Shown one piece after another: positions 8,620 through 17,009 of a DNA stretch of 64,000 nt (within the stretch, counting starts at the first letter, position 1; each line of letters opens with the position of its first letter). The stretch lies in NCBI GenBank assembly GCA_034435455.1, contig DAOTXL010000002.1:41767-105766 (forward strand), given 5' to 3'. The translations under genes and the position numbers were made by a program. The DNA is from DAOTXL01 sp034435455 (lineage in GTDB: Bacteria > Chloroflexota > Anaerolineae > JAAYZQ01). Under the pieces are notes generated by a model, which saw only the letters and a program-made list of their open reading frames with translations, did no database searches and was not told the origin of the DNA.

Positions 8620-9339
8620 GTGGGACGCATTCGTATCCTGCTGGCCGACGATCATGTGCTGGTGCGGGAGGGCACGCGGGAGCTGTTGGAGCGCGAACCG
8701 GACCTGGAGGTGGTGGCCGAGGCCGGTGACGGCCAGCAGGCCGTCGCCCTGGCCGCCGAATTGCGGCCCGACGTGGCCGTGTTGGACGCAGCCATGCCCG
8801 GTCTGAACGGCGTCGAGGCAGCCCGCCACATCAGGGCGGCCTGCCCGGACACAGCGGTGCTCATCCTCAGTGCCTACGACAGCGATGCCTACCTCTTTGC
8901 CGCGCTGGAAGCCGGGGCGACCGGCTATCTGCTCAAGAGCAGCCCGGCCCAGGAGCTGGTCCGCGCCGTGCGCACCCTGCACGCCGGCGGCTCGGCCCTG
9001 CATCCCGACATGGCCCGCAAGCTGGTGGACCGCTTCGCCCAACCTGGGGGCCGGGCGGCTGCTCCATCGCCGTCCCCCAACGGGGTCGAGGCCCTCAGCG
9101 ATCGCGAGCTGGAGGTGCTGCGGCTCGCCGCCCAGGGCCTGACCAACCAGGACATTGCCCGCCGGCTGAACATCGGGCGGCGCACGGTCCAGTCGCACTT
9201 GGCCAGCATCTTTGCCAAGACCGGCAGCCAGTCGCGCACCGAGGCGGTGGTCGCCGCGTTGCGTAAGGGCTGGCTCAGCCTGGAGGAGACGGAGGGTGAC
9301 GCACCCTGTGCTGGGAGACGGCGGCTGGCCGATGGCTGA
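8620..9339 (+). CDS. NarL/LuxR-type response regulator, module 1
   Basis: The 239-residue protein has a receiver domain (residues 3-120) with acidic pocket Asp10-Asp11, phosphoacceptor Asp56 and the conserved Lys in LLKSS near 107. A LuxR-type helix-turn-helix follows (about 165-225: LSDRELEVLRLAAQGLTN...GRRTVQSHL). The start is GTG at 8620 after GGAGAGAG; the upstream frame lies in the leader. Its stop overlaps the kinase start. It probably controls the divergent oxidoreductase operon. Confidence 0.92.
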   Translation: MGRIRILLADDHVLVREGTRELLEREPDLEVVAEAGDGQQAVALAAELRPDVAVLDAAMPGLNGVEAARHIRAACPDTAVLILSAYDSDAYLFAALEAGATGYLLKSSPAQELVRAVRTLHAGGSALHPDMARKLVDRFAQPGGRAAAPSPSPNGVEALSDRELEVLRLAAQGLTNQDIARRLNIGRRTVQSHLASIFAKTGSQSRTEAVVAALRKGWLSLEETEGDAPCAGRRRLADG

Positions 9340-10807
9340 AAGCTTGCCTGAAAAAACTCGGAGTGACGGCCCTGGTCGTCCGAAGGCGACTGAATTCGCC
9401 ACTACGAAGGAGAAACTTGGGGGGGGCGCCAGGCTCAAGCTCGCCGTCCGCAGGCGGGGCTTTTGGGCCTGGCTGTTAATCCTGGCCCTGGCGACGGCCC
9501 TGCACTTTGGCGCCGGCAACCCCCTGCGTGCCCTGCTGGCCCAGGCTTCATTGCAATTGACTCCCTGCCTGGTGGAACGGCTGCTCTTCCTGGTGCCGGT
9601 GGCCTTGGCGGCCTGGTATTTTGGTCCCGCCGCCGGCGCATTGACCATCGCCCTCTCCCTGGCCGTGATGCTGATCCGGACCATGATCTCCTCGTGCCGA
9701 CCAGGAAGCGCCCTGGAAGAGATCACCGGCATCCTGGCCTTGGCCCTCCTTCTCAACTGGATCCTTTCCCGGCTGCGGGCGGAGCAGCGGGAGCGGGAGC
9801 GAGAGCGACAGATCGGCCTGGAGCGGTTGCGTATCTCAGAGAGGCGCTTTCGGGGACTATTCGAGAACGCCAGCGACGCCATCTGGCTGCAAGATGAGAG
9901 GGGGCGTGTGGTCCAGGCGAACGCCGCCTGCAGCCGGCTCACTGGCTACGGAGCGGGGGAACTGGTCGGTCAGCCGGTGGAAAAACTCCTGCCAGAACCG
10001 CCCACCGAGGGCAGCCAGGAACGGATGCTGCGGCGGAAGGATGGCAGTGAGGTGGTCGCCGAGGTAGTGGTCAGCGCTATGGCGGGCGACGGCGGCCCGG
10101 GTGGCTGGCTGTGCATCGCCCGCGATGTGACCGAGCGCCACCTGCGCGAAGAGTCCACCCGCTTCTTTGCCCGCCAGGTGCTCCAGGCCCAGGAGGAGGA
10201 GCGGCGGCGCATCGCCCGCGAACTGCACGACAGCACCATCCAAAGCCTGGTGGTCGTCTCTAACCAACTGGAGGCGCTGGCTCTAAATGGACACGACCTG
10301 CCACCAGCCACGGGCGAGCGGGTACGCCAGATGCAGCGCCTGGTGCACCAGGCGCTGACCGAGGCGCGCCGCTTCAGTCAAAACCTGCGCCCGCCGGCCC
10401 TGGATGACCTGGGCCTGCTGCCCAGCCTGGAGGAGCTGGCCGCCGGCCTGCGGCGCGACGGGGGCCTGGCCGTCGAGGTGCTGGCCCTGGGCCAGGAACG
10501 GCGGCTGTCCCCCGAGACCGAGCTGGCTCTGTACCGCATCGTGCAGGAGGCGCTGAACAACGTGCGCCGCCACGCCCACGCCACGGAGGCCATCGTCAAC
10601 CTCCGTTTCTTCCCCGATGCGGTGCGGGTCGTGGTGCGCGACGACGGTCAGGGCTGCGAGCTGCCCGAATTCCTGGGCGACCTGGTGGCCACCGGGCGGC
10701 TGGGCCTGGCCGGCATCTACGAACGGGCGCACCTGCTGGGAGGCCGGGCTGAGATCCGCTCTGCGCCGGGGCAGGGGACGACGGTCTGCGTGGAGCTGCC
10801 GGGGTGA
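9332..10807 (+). CDS. Membrane histidine kinase with PAS domain, module 1
   Basis: The 491-residue kinase has three or so hydrophobic segments between residues 45 and 148, a short coiled coil, a PAS domain (about 168-268), a HisKA_3 dimerisation domain with phosphoacceptor His299 in ARELHDSTIQ, and a HATPase domain with EALNNVRRHA and DDGQGC. The ATG at 9332 overlaps the regulator's stop by eight bases; a GTG at 9296 with GGAGGAG in front is an alternative start. The sensed signal is unknown; the PAS domain is cytoplasmic. Confidence 0.9.
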   Translation: MAESLPEKTRSDGPGRPKATEFATTKEKLGGGARLKLAVRRRGFWAWLLILALATALHFGAGNPLRALLAQASLQLTPCLVERLLFLVPVALAAWYFGPAAGALTIALSLAVMLIRTMISSCRPGSALEEITGILALALLLNWILSRLRAEQRERERERQIGLERLRISERRFRGLFENASDAIWLQDERGRVVQANAACSRLTGYGAGELVGQPVEKLLPEPPTEGSQERMLRRKDGSEVVAEVVVSAMAGDGGPGGWLCIARDVTERHLREESTRFFARQVLQAQEEERRRIARELHDSTIQSLVVVSNQLEALALNGHDLPPATGERVRQMQRLVHQALTEARRFSQNLRPPALDDLGLLPSLEELAAGLRRDGGLAVEVLALGQERRLSPETELALYRIVQEALNNVRRHAHATEAIVNLRFFPDAVRVVVRDDGQGCELPEFLGDLVATGRLGLAGIYERAHLLGGRAEIRSAPGQGTTVCVELPG

Positions 10808-10910
10808 GGCGCCAAACCAGCGCACCCATTGGCAAGCTGTGGTGCAATATCCGTGTATGGCGGCGAAGACGTGCGCACCAGCGCATTGGATGCGACATTG
10901 CCCGTGGTGT

Positions 10911-10946
10911 GAAAAAAACCGCCGGGGTCTGCCAGACCTCGGCGGT
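10911..10946 (-). terminator. Intrinsic terminator of the module 2 operon
   Basis: Read on the minus strand, a 13-base stem (ACCGCCGAGGTCT with AGACCCCGGCGGT, one bulge-like mismatch) closes a 3-base loop and is followed by TTTTTTT. It sits 70 bases after the NrfD-type gene. Read on the plus strand it lacks a T-run but may still slow transcription coming from the kinase gene. Confidence 0.85.
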
Positions 10947-11016
10947 CTCGGCGGCCGGAGGGGCCGCAGGCCAAAAGCGTGGCGAGCCTACCCCGGCCCC
11001 GCGCTTTTTGGCTGGT

Positions 11017-12180
11017 TCAGGCCGCAACCGGTAGCCCGGCGTGTTCCGACTCGCTGGCAACCTCCTCTTTGAACACCGGGAAGTAGTGGGTGATCAACGT
11101 ATACGCAACAACACCACTTGCCAGCAGACCGATGGTGACGGCAAACTCCATCCAGTGGGGGAAGTAGCTCCCCGTAGGCACCATCTGGCCGATGACGCTG
11201 ACATCAAGGCGGTTAAGAATTAAGCCCCCGACCACCAGTAGCGCCCCCCAGAACAGCCCGGCAGCGCTCTGTCGTACTTTGGGGATGGCGAACAACACGG
11301 CTGGCAACAGCACGCCCCCTACCATTTCGAGCAAGAACAGATTGCTCCGCACACTTCCTTCGAACATCAATCCGAACTCACCGGCAACCAGCAATTCAAC
11401 CACCTTGAGCACAAAGTAGATTCCCAGCACGTAGGGTACGGCGCTGGCTAATCCAGAGAGAAGGTCTTTCTCCAGAGGCCGTTTCAAGGCTTTCGCGCTG
11501 ACCACCGACTCCAGGATCACCATCGCCAGCCCTACCGCCACCGCGGAGGTGAAAAAGAACACGGGCAGTAAGGAAGAATACCACAGTGGGTAGAGCCGGT
11601 AGCGCAGGAGCAGAAACAGCGAGCCTAACGAGGACTGGTGCAGAGTGGAGAGGATCACCCCGATGATCACCAGGGGGATCTGGATGGCACGAATGATACG
11701 CAGGGGCACCTGCCAGCCAAAGCGTTCAAAGACCACCGGGCTAAACTCCAGGGCCATGACCGTAGTGTAAAGCATCACGCACCAGCCCACCTCAAAGAGC
11801 ACCGAGTGAAAGTTCCAATAGATAATCAGGTGCCAGATATGATGCGGCTTGGCCAGGTCGGCCAGCAAGCCCAGGATGACCAGCAGATAGCCCAGGAAGC
11901 CGGTCAGCAACGCTGGCCGAACAATGGGGTGATACTTTTTCAGATTAAAGATGTAGACGGTCGCAGCCACCACAAACGCTCCGGCGCCCAAGGCCACACC
12001 TGAGACTACGTCGAAGCCGATCCACAGACCCCAGGGATAGCTATCGCTCAGATTGGTGGCACGGCCCAAACCCAGGGCAAACCGGGCTACCCAGATCGCC
12101 ATGCCGATCACCGCTACGGCTATCAGGATCCATAGTCCCACTGGAAGAGCACGCTTCTGTACTTTGGTTGCCTTTGTCAT
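11017..12180 (-). CDS. NrfD/PsrC/HybB-type membrane subunit (module 2)
   Basis: The 387-residue polytopic protein has about ten transmembrane segments and the family pattern YPWGLWIGFDV...GVALGAGAF near residues 48-70 and LHQSSLGS near 205. NrfD-type subunits bind quinol at the membrane surface without heme. Paired with the Fe-S and molybdopterin subunits upstream, it would complete a PsrABC/DmsABC-like complex. It starts one base after the Fe-S gene's stop and has GGAGGGG before ATG. Confidence 0.9.
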   Translation of the reverse strand: MTKATKVQKRALPVGLWILIAVAVIGMAIWVARFALGLGRATNLSDSYPWGLWIGFDVVSGVALGAGAFVVAATVYIFNLKKYHPIVRPALLTGFLGYLLVILGLLADLAKPHHIWHLIIYWNFHSVLFEVGWCVMLYTTVMALEFSPVVFERFGWQVPLRIIRAIQIPLVIIGVILSTLHQSSLGSLFLLLRYRLYPLWYSSLLPVFFFTSAVAVGLAMVILESVVSAKALKRPLEKDLLSGLASAVPYVLGIYFVLKVVELLVAGEFGLMFEGSVRSNLFLLEMVGGVLLPAVLFAIPKVRQSAAGLFWGALLVVGGLILNRLDVSVIGQMVPTGSYFPHWMEFAVTIGLLASGVVAYTLITHYFPVFKEEVASESEHAGLPVAA

Positions 12181-12181
12181 G

Positions 12182-12943
12182 TTACCCCTCCTTCGCTTCA
12201 GGGTGAGCAGCGCTTTCTTTCTGCAGTCGCTCCCGACGCTGGAAGAACCAATAGAATCCGCTCAGGACCACTGCCAATCCCCCGATCCCGTAAGGCACGT
12301 AGGAGACCACCTGCTCACTCAACTTCGTGACCGGCTCCGTGCCCACCGTCGGGAAGCCTAGCTCCTCGAAGGGCACCGGGGAGATGTACAACCAGGAAGT
12401 CCCTCCCACTTCATGTTCCCCGTAGATGTGTTGCACGTACTTGCCGCTACTGGCCTGAATGCGCTGCTTGGCCTCAAGCAGCAGAGCGTCGCGCTCTCCG
12501 AACTTGAGGGCACCCGAGGGGCAGTCAGAGACACACGCTGGCTCTAATCCGGCTGCCTGGCGATCTGCACAGAAGGTACACTTTTGTATAGAGGGCAAGA
12601 GCGCGTCCCAGTTGAGCTTTGGCACACCGAACGGGCAGGCCGTCATGCAGTAGCGACAGCCGATGCATTTATGGGCGTCGTATACGACCGGTCCATTGGC
12701 CGTCTTTTGCAAGGCACCCACCGGGCAGGCTGAGACGCAGGCCGGGTGCTCGCAGTGCATACATTGCCGCTTGGTAGTGAACAAGCGTACACCGGGGAAT
12801 AGGCCCATCTCAAAGCTGTGAATGCGGGTCCACAAGACCCTCTTCTCCTCCACCGGCACCCCCCGGTTTAGCGTACAGGCTGCCGTACAGGTCTCACAGC
12901 CAATGCAGCGGCCGATATCTACCAACATCGCAGATGTGCTCAT
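12182..12943 (-). CDS. Four-cluster Fe-S electron transfer subunit (module 2)
   Basis: The 253-residue product has four ferredoxin-type Cys groups: 13/16/19/23, 61/64/69/73, 93/96/99/103 and 122/125/137/141. A hydrophobic segment near residues 220-238 suggests a C-terminal membrane anchor, unusual for PsrB/DmsB but like FdnH. AAAGGAGGAG precedes the ATG at 12943. It links the catalytic subunit to the NrfD-type protein, its immediate downstream neighbour. Confidence 0.9.
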   Translation of the reverse strand: MSTSAMLVDIGRCIGCETCTAACTLNRGVPVEEKRVLWTRIHSFEMGLFPGVRLFTTKRQCMHCEHPACVSACPVGALQKTANGPVVYDAHKCIGCRYCMTACPFGVPKLNWDALLPSIQKCTFCADRQAAGLEPACVSDCPSGALKFGERDALLLEAKQRIQASSGKYVQHIYGEHEVGGTSWLYISPVPFEELGFPTVGTEPVTKLSEQVVSYVPYGIGGLAVVLSGFYWFFQRRERLQKESAAHPEAKEG

Positions 12944-12980
12944 TCTGGCACTCCTCCTTTCACTGTCCTCAACGCCCGGC

Positions 12981-15476
12981 TCACACGCGCTCCACCCGGC
13001 ACTTGGCCGTTTTCCAGCCAGGCATCTCGGTATGCTCACCAGGATCGTCCAAGGTGAGGGCATTGGGCCTGGTCGTCCGCAATCCCTGGGTCGGAGAACT
13101 GGGGCCAGCGTGCGTCGGGATGTTCACGACCTTGGGATGAATCCGCTCCGTCAGCACTGCGTGCATGACCACCGCCCCCCGGGGCGTGCTGACCTGGACC
13201 TGATCTCCGCTGGATAGGCCCAGATGGGCCGCCGTCTGGGGGTGCAATTCCACGAACACCTCCGGTTCGATGGCCCTCGAAAGAACATCCCAGCGCGTCG
13301 CCCAGTGCATGTGGACGGCCGTGGGCTTGTTGGTGGTCATGATCAGTGGGTATTCCTCGCTCCAGTTGATGTTCTCGCTCTTGTCTTCGGGTTCCTCCTG
13401 GACGTCACGGAACTCGGGCAGGCCGGCGTGATGCCAGTTTTCGCCTATATCCACGTGGACCTTACCGTCAGGGGTCATGAACTTGGGCACCTCCGGGTCA
13501 TCCGGGTTCATGAACAGGAAGGGCATGCCACCTTTGTCGGCCATCATCGGTGGGCAGGGGAAAGTGACGCCGCCCTTGGGACTCCATGCTTTCACGTTGT
13601 CCAGGGTCATCCCGGCATAGGGGTTCATTTGCGGCCCCATCTCTTGGGCTTTCGCCATGGCCGTGGCCTCGTCCAGGCCCTGCTGCATTAACTGCGCCTT
13701 GACCGTCATGATCTGCATGTTGGTCATCATCATGCTGGTGACGGTCATGTAATAGTTGTAAATGGCTTCCGGCCCTTGAGAGAACATCTCGTACGGCCAC
13801 AACGGTTTCTGGTACTCCGGGTTGTCCATGCCGTTCCCCGTGGTGGTCTCGGTGCAGAGTTCATCGCCGTAGACCCGCCGCCCCAATTCGTTCCAGATCC
13901 ACCAGTAGGGCCTGGATTCGCCCAGGGACTCGATGGCCTTTTCCTTCCAGCGCACGGCCCCATTGCTGCCAGCCATCAGGTTGGAGCCCCCCTCCTCAAA
14001 CTCGCTGCAAATCGGCAGGATGTAATGGGCATAGTCCGCCGTTCCGTCGTGGAACATGGTGAGGTGAACCACCAGGCCCTCGGCCTTGAGCCGTTCCAGG
14101 CCCTGACGGAGGGCGTCGGAATTGGGCGTTCGGGCCAGCAGGCTGCCGCTGGCGAAGAGGACTTTGACGCGCCCCGCCACCATCCCTTCACGGGTCACGC
14201 TGGGGGGTTGGTCGCCGGGGTCATAGATGTCATCCACCTTGCCCGGGCCGAAGCGCCACCACTCGACCTTCATGCCGGTGGTGGGCAAATTCATCACCCC
14301 CACGACGCCGGGCTTGCCGTGGATGCCGCCGCCGGGCAGACCAAAAGCGCCCAACACGACCGGGATGAGCATCACCGCCCGGCCGGCCTGGTAGCCGTTC
14401 GATTGAGCGCTCAACGCCGAACCCAAGACGAAAGCGGTCTTGCGCCCGGCCGCAGCCATCTCTCGGGCCAACTGGCGGATGGTATCGGCCGGCACCCAGG
14501 TGATCTGGGACACCGTCTCGGGATCATACTGGCTGACCAACTGCTTCAGCTTGTCCACGTCGCCTTCCACCACATAGTCATTCAGGCGCGGATAGGTCAG
14601 GTTCTCGGCAAAGAGGACGTGGAGGATGCCCAGGGCCAGCGCCCCATCGGTGGCCGGGCGGATGGGGATGTACTGGTCGGCGCGGGCCGCCGAGGGAGTA
14701 TAGCGCGGGTCGATGCAGACCACCTTGGCGCCATTGTCCTGGGCTTCCAGGATGAATTGGAAAGCGACAGGCATGGTGCTGGCCCAGTTGCTGGCCCAGA
14801 TCACGACGTATTTGGACTGCGGCAAGTCGGTGTCCAGGTTGCTGCGGAACATGTAGCCGAACAGCGATTTCGCCGCCCGCAAAAAGTTCCCCCCGCAGGC
14901 CTGGCAGCCCCCGTAGTGCGGCCGGGCGCTGAACGCCCGCTTGAAGCGATAGAGCATGGCTAATCCCTCCGCCCGCACCCGGGGGGTCGTGTAGAAGGCC
15001 ACCAACTCTTTCTCTTCCTCCGTCTGCTGGCCGACGCCGCCGCGATCCATCCAAGGCTGGCGCAGCTCTCGCAGCCGGGCGGCGATCTCGTCCAACGCCT
15101 GCTCCCAGCTCACCTGCACCCAGCCTTGCCCTTCTCGCTTCAGGGGATACAGGATGCGATCGGGGTTGTACGTGTCCCCCACGGCCGTCAGGCCTTTGAC
15201 GCACAGCTTGCCCCCGGTGAAGCGGTCAGTGGCCAGGCCTTCCGCGTGGACGATCCGCCCGTCCTTCACGTAGACTGTCCGACCGCAGTGGTGCGTACAA
15301 GGGTTGTCGCAGAACGAGAGGCGTGGCTCGCCCTCCGCCCAGGAAGGGGCAACACCAGACTCCGTTGTGCGTGCAAACACCTCATCCGGCGAGCCGAACG
15401 TCTCCAGCAACGTCAAGCCTGTGACACCGGCTCCGGCGGCTTTCAGAAACTGCCTTCTGGTCATCTCGTGGCTCAT
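12981..15476 (-). CDS. Tat-exported molybdopterin oxidoreductase, catalytic subunit (module 2)
   Basis: The 831-residue protein has a Tat motif TRRQFLK at 6-12. Its 4Fe-4S ligands are Cys56, Cys60, Cys64 and Cys92, with CxxxCxxxC spacing. HYGGCQACGG (Cys191, Cys194) lies where the metal ligand is expected. A Met-rich insertion around residues 590-620 (several Met in SMMMTNMQIM and nearby) is notable and could be a substrate or metal site. The C-terminal dinucleotide-binding domain spans roughly 715-825. Branch affinity is to the arsenate/tetrathionate/polysulfide reductase group, but the substrate is undetermined. The start at 15476 fits the signal peptide. Confidence 0.87.
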   Translation of the reverse strand: MSHEMTRRQFLKAAGAGVTGLTLLETFGSPDEVFARTTESGVAPSWAEGEPRLSFCDNPCTHHCGRTVYVKDGRIVHAEGLATDRFTGGKLCVKGLTAVGDTYNPDRILYPLKREGQGWVQVSWEQALDEIAARLRELRQPWMDRGGVGQQTEEEKELVAFYTTPRVRAEGLAMLYRFKRAFSARPHYGGCQACGGNFLRAAKSLFGYMFRSNLDTDLPQSKYVVIWASNWASTMPVAFQFILEAQDNGAKVVCIDPRYTPSAARADQYIPIRPATDGALALGILHVLFAENLTYPRLNDYVVEGDVDKLKQLVSQYDPETVSQITWVPADTIRQLAREMAAAGRKTAFVLGSALSAQSNGYQAGRAVMLIPVVLGAFGLPGGGIHGKPGVVGVMNLPTTGMKVEWWRFGPGKVDDIYDPGDQPPSVTREGMVAGRVKVLFASGSLLARTPNSDALRQGLERLKAEGLVVHLTMFHDGTADYAHYILPICSEFEEGGSNLMAGSNGAVRWKEKAIESLGESRPYWWIWNELGRRVYGDELCTETTTGNGMDNPEYQKPLWPYEMFSQGPEAIYNYYMTVTSMMMTNMQIMTVKAQLMQQGLDEATAMAKAQEMGPQMNPYAGMTLDNVKAWSPKGGVTFPCPPMMADKGGMPFLFMNPDDPEVPKFMTPDGKVHVDIGENWHHAGLPEFRDVQEEPEDKSENINWSEEYPLIMTTNKPTAVHMHWATRWDVLSRAIEPEVFVELHPQTAAHLGLSSGDQVQVSTPRGAVVMHAVLTERIHPKVVNIPTHAGPSSPTQGLRTTRPNALTLDDPGEHTEMPGWKTAKCRVERV

Positions 15477-15519
15477 TGCATTGCCTCCCCCTTCTGTACT
15501 ATGGTACGAAAAGATATGC

Positions 15520-16173
15520 TCAGTGGTTTCCTCCTGCATCCAATTGCTGCGCCAGGGTCGTCAGCAGCCCATCGGCGAGCCGGGCGACCGGCTTGTAGAA
15601 CCGGGCGGCGTCCAGGGCGTACAGCTCGGTGCAAAACCGGGGCCCCCAGGCCAGCAAGTGCTCCTGAAGAAAGCGCCGGGCTATGTCCAGATATTGCTCT
15701 TCCCCGGTCTCCAGGAATACTCGCCCCAGGTAAGCCATGAAGCCCAGCTCCAGGCCAAAGTGATCGGGCGGGTAGTTACAGGCATGGATGCTCTGCACGC
15801 CGGATTCGGCCCAGAAGGCGCGAACCTGGTCCACCGACTCGCCCATCAGTAGTCCCTGGAACGTCTGCCCTCCCACGGTCAGGCGATCCCGATAAACCGA
15901 CTCGTAGGGATGAACGGTCCGAGGTTGCGGCCCGACGAACAACGCGGCGAATTCCCGGCGCAGTTCGCCGTGCAGATCGGCCGCATCCCGCCCCCGTTGG
16001 GCTCGGGCGAACGCCCGCAGAGCCTCCAGCCCGTGGACCAGTTTGCCGTTGCTGCCCGGTGGCGCTGGCAGGTCCAGCTCTCCCTGCACCATCTCTGTGG
16101 CCAGGGCGAGAGGGGGCTCCTCCAAAAAGAGGGCCGCAACCATCCATTCCAACGAAACCAGCGTTGGATCCAC
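15520..16173 (-). CDS. TorD/DmsD-family redox enzyme chaperone, module 2
   Basis: The 217-residue product carries the family block HPYESVYRD...FQGLLMGES (about 87-112) and NYPPDHFGLELGFMAYLG (about 132-150, the PDH motif). It precedes the catalytic gene it would serve, unlike module 1 where the chaperone follows. The start is a GTG with GGGGGAGG close in front; a promoter -10 box lies only 18 bases upstream, so the leader is very short. Confidence 0.85.
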   Translation of the reverse strand: MDPTLVSLEWMVAALFLEEPPLALATEMVQGELDLPAPPGSNGKLVHGLEALRAFARAQRGRDAADLHGELRREFAALFVGPQPRTVHPYESVYRDRLTVGGQTFQGLLMGESVDQVRAFWAESGVQSIHACNYPPDHFGLELGFMAYLGRVFLETGEEQYLDIARRFLQEHLLAWGPRFCTELYALDAARFYKPVARLADGLLTTLAQQLDAGGNH

Positions 16174-16190
16174 TATCCTCCCCCATGCCT

Positions 16191-16220
16191 ATTATACCGC
16201 AGGCGAGTACGGTCCGTCTA
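16191..16220 (-). promoter_or_regulatory. Promoter of the module 2 oxidoreductase operon
   Basis: On the minus strand a perfect TATAAT (16196-16191) follows a poor -35 box (TAGACG, 16220-16215) at about 18 bases. A poor -35 next to an inverted repeat suggests an activator-dependent promoter. The predicted start of transcription is about ten bases before the GTG of the TorD gene. Confidence 0.6.
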
Positions 16221-16223
16221 TCG

Positions 16224-16242
16224 AGAAACTTCGACAGTTTCT
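16224..16242. promoter_or_regulatory. Inverted repeat next to the module 2 promoter, likely activator site
   Basis: Perfect 7-base arms AGAAACT (16224-16230) and AGTTTCT (16236-16242) are separated by five bases. The site ends four bases from the -35 box, a class II-like activator position. The NarL-type regulator encoded just upstream (16356-17009) is the obvious candidate to bind it. Confidence 0.55.
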
Positions 16243-16355
16243 GTAGGGAAGATACGGACAAGAAGGACAGGGGCCTGGTTCGACCGGACAACGGGCCGGC
16301 GGCCAGGCGCACGGTCGTCAGAACCAAGCGGTTTGCGTGGGGGAGGGGGAGTTGA

Positions 16356-17009
16356 TCAGCCCGGTGGGGTCAATCGGTGCTGGATAGCGAACTTGATGAG
16401 GCTGGGGAAATCGCTGATGCTCAGCTTTTTCATCAGGCGCTCGCGGTAGGTATCAATGGTCCTCGGCGAAAGAAAGAGGATGTCGGCAATCTCGGCCCTC
16501 GATTGGCCCTCGACGAGGAGTTGCAGGACCTGGCGCTCGCGCGAGCTCAATCGCTCCAGCGGACTCTTGCTTGCGGCGGTTTCGTACCGGCCCACGTGGC
16601 TGTCGAGCAACGCGTCCACGGCATTCTCACTCAGGTATCGTCGTCCAGCATAGACGGCACGGACAGCGTTGACTACCTCGGTGCCGGCGGACTCTTTCAA
16701 CAGGTAGCCGTAGGCTCCGGCGTGCAGCGCCTGGGTGATATCCTCGCTGGTGGAATACATGGAGAGGATGACGGTCCGCGCCGACGGGCAGAGCTGGCGG
16801 ATCTGGCGCGTCGCTTCAAAGCCGTTCAGTTCGGGCATGGCCAGGTCCATGATGACGACGTCGGGGCAGAGCCGTGCCACCTCGTCTACCGCCTCCTGCC
16901 CGTTGGCCGCATCCCCGACTACCTTGATGGTGCCCTGCGCCTCCAACAGCAGCCGCAACCCGTCGCGAACCACGGCATGATCATCGGCCAGGAACACGGT
17001 AATGGTCAT
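16356..17009 (-). CDS. NarL/LuxR-type response regulator, module 2
   Basis: The 217-residue protein has a receiver domain with Asp9-Asp10, phosphoacceptor Asp55 (VVIMDLAMPE) and Lys near 105 (LLKES), then a LuxR-type DNA-binding domain (about 148-210: LSSRERQVLQLLVEGQS...SPRTIDTYRERL). Its ATG overlaps the kinase stop (ATGA). It lies immediately upstream of the module 2 oxidoreductase operon on the same strand, so regulator and target are adjacent. Confidence 0.92.
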   Translation of the reverse strand: MTITVFLADDHAVVRDGLRLLLEAQGTIKVVGDAANGQEAVDEVARLCPDVVIMDLAMPELNGFEATRQIRQLCPSARTVILSMYSTSEDITQALHAGAYGYLLKESAGTEVVNAVRAVYAGRRYLSENAVDALLDSHVGRYETAASKSPLERLSSRERQVLQLLVEGQSRAEIADILFLSPRTIDTYRERLMKKLSISDFPSLIKFAIQHRLTPPG

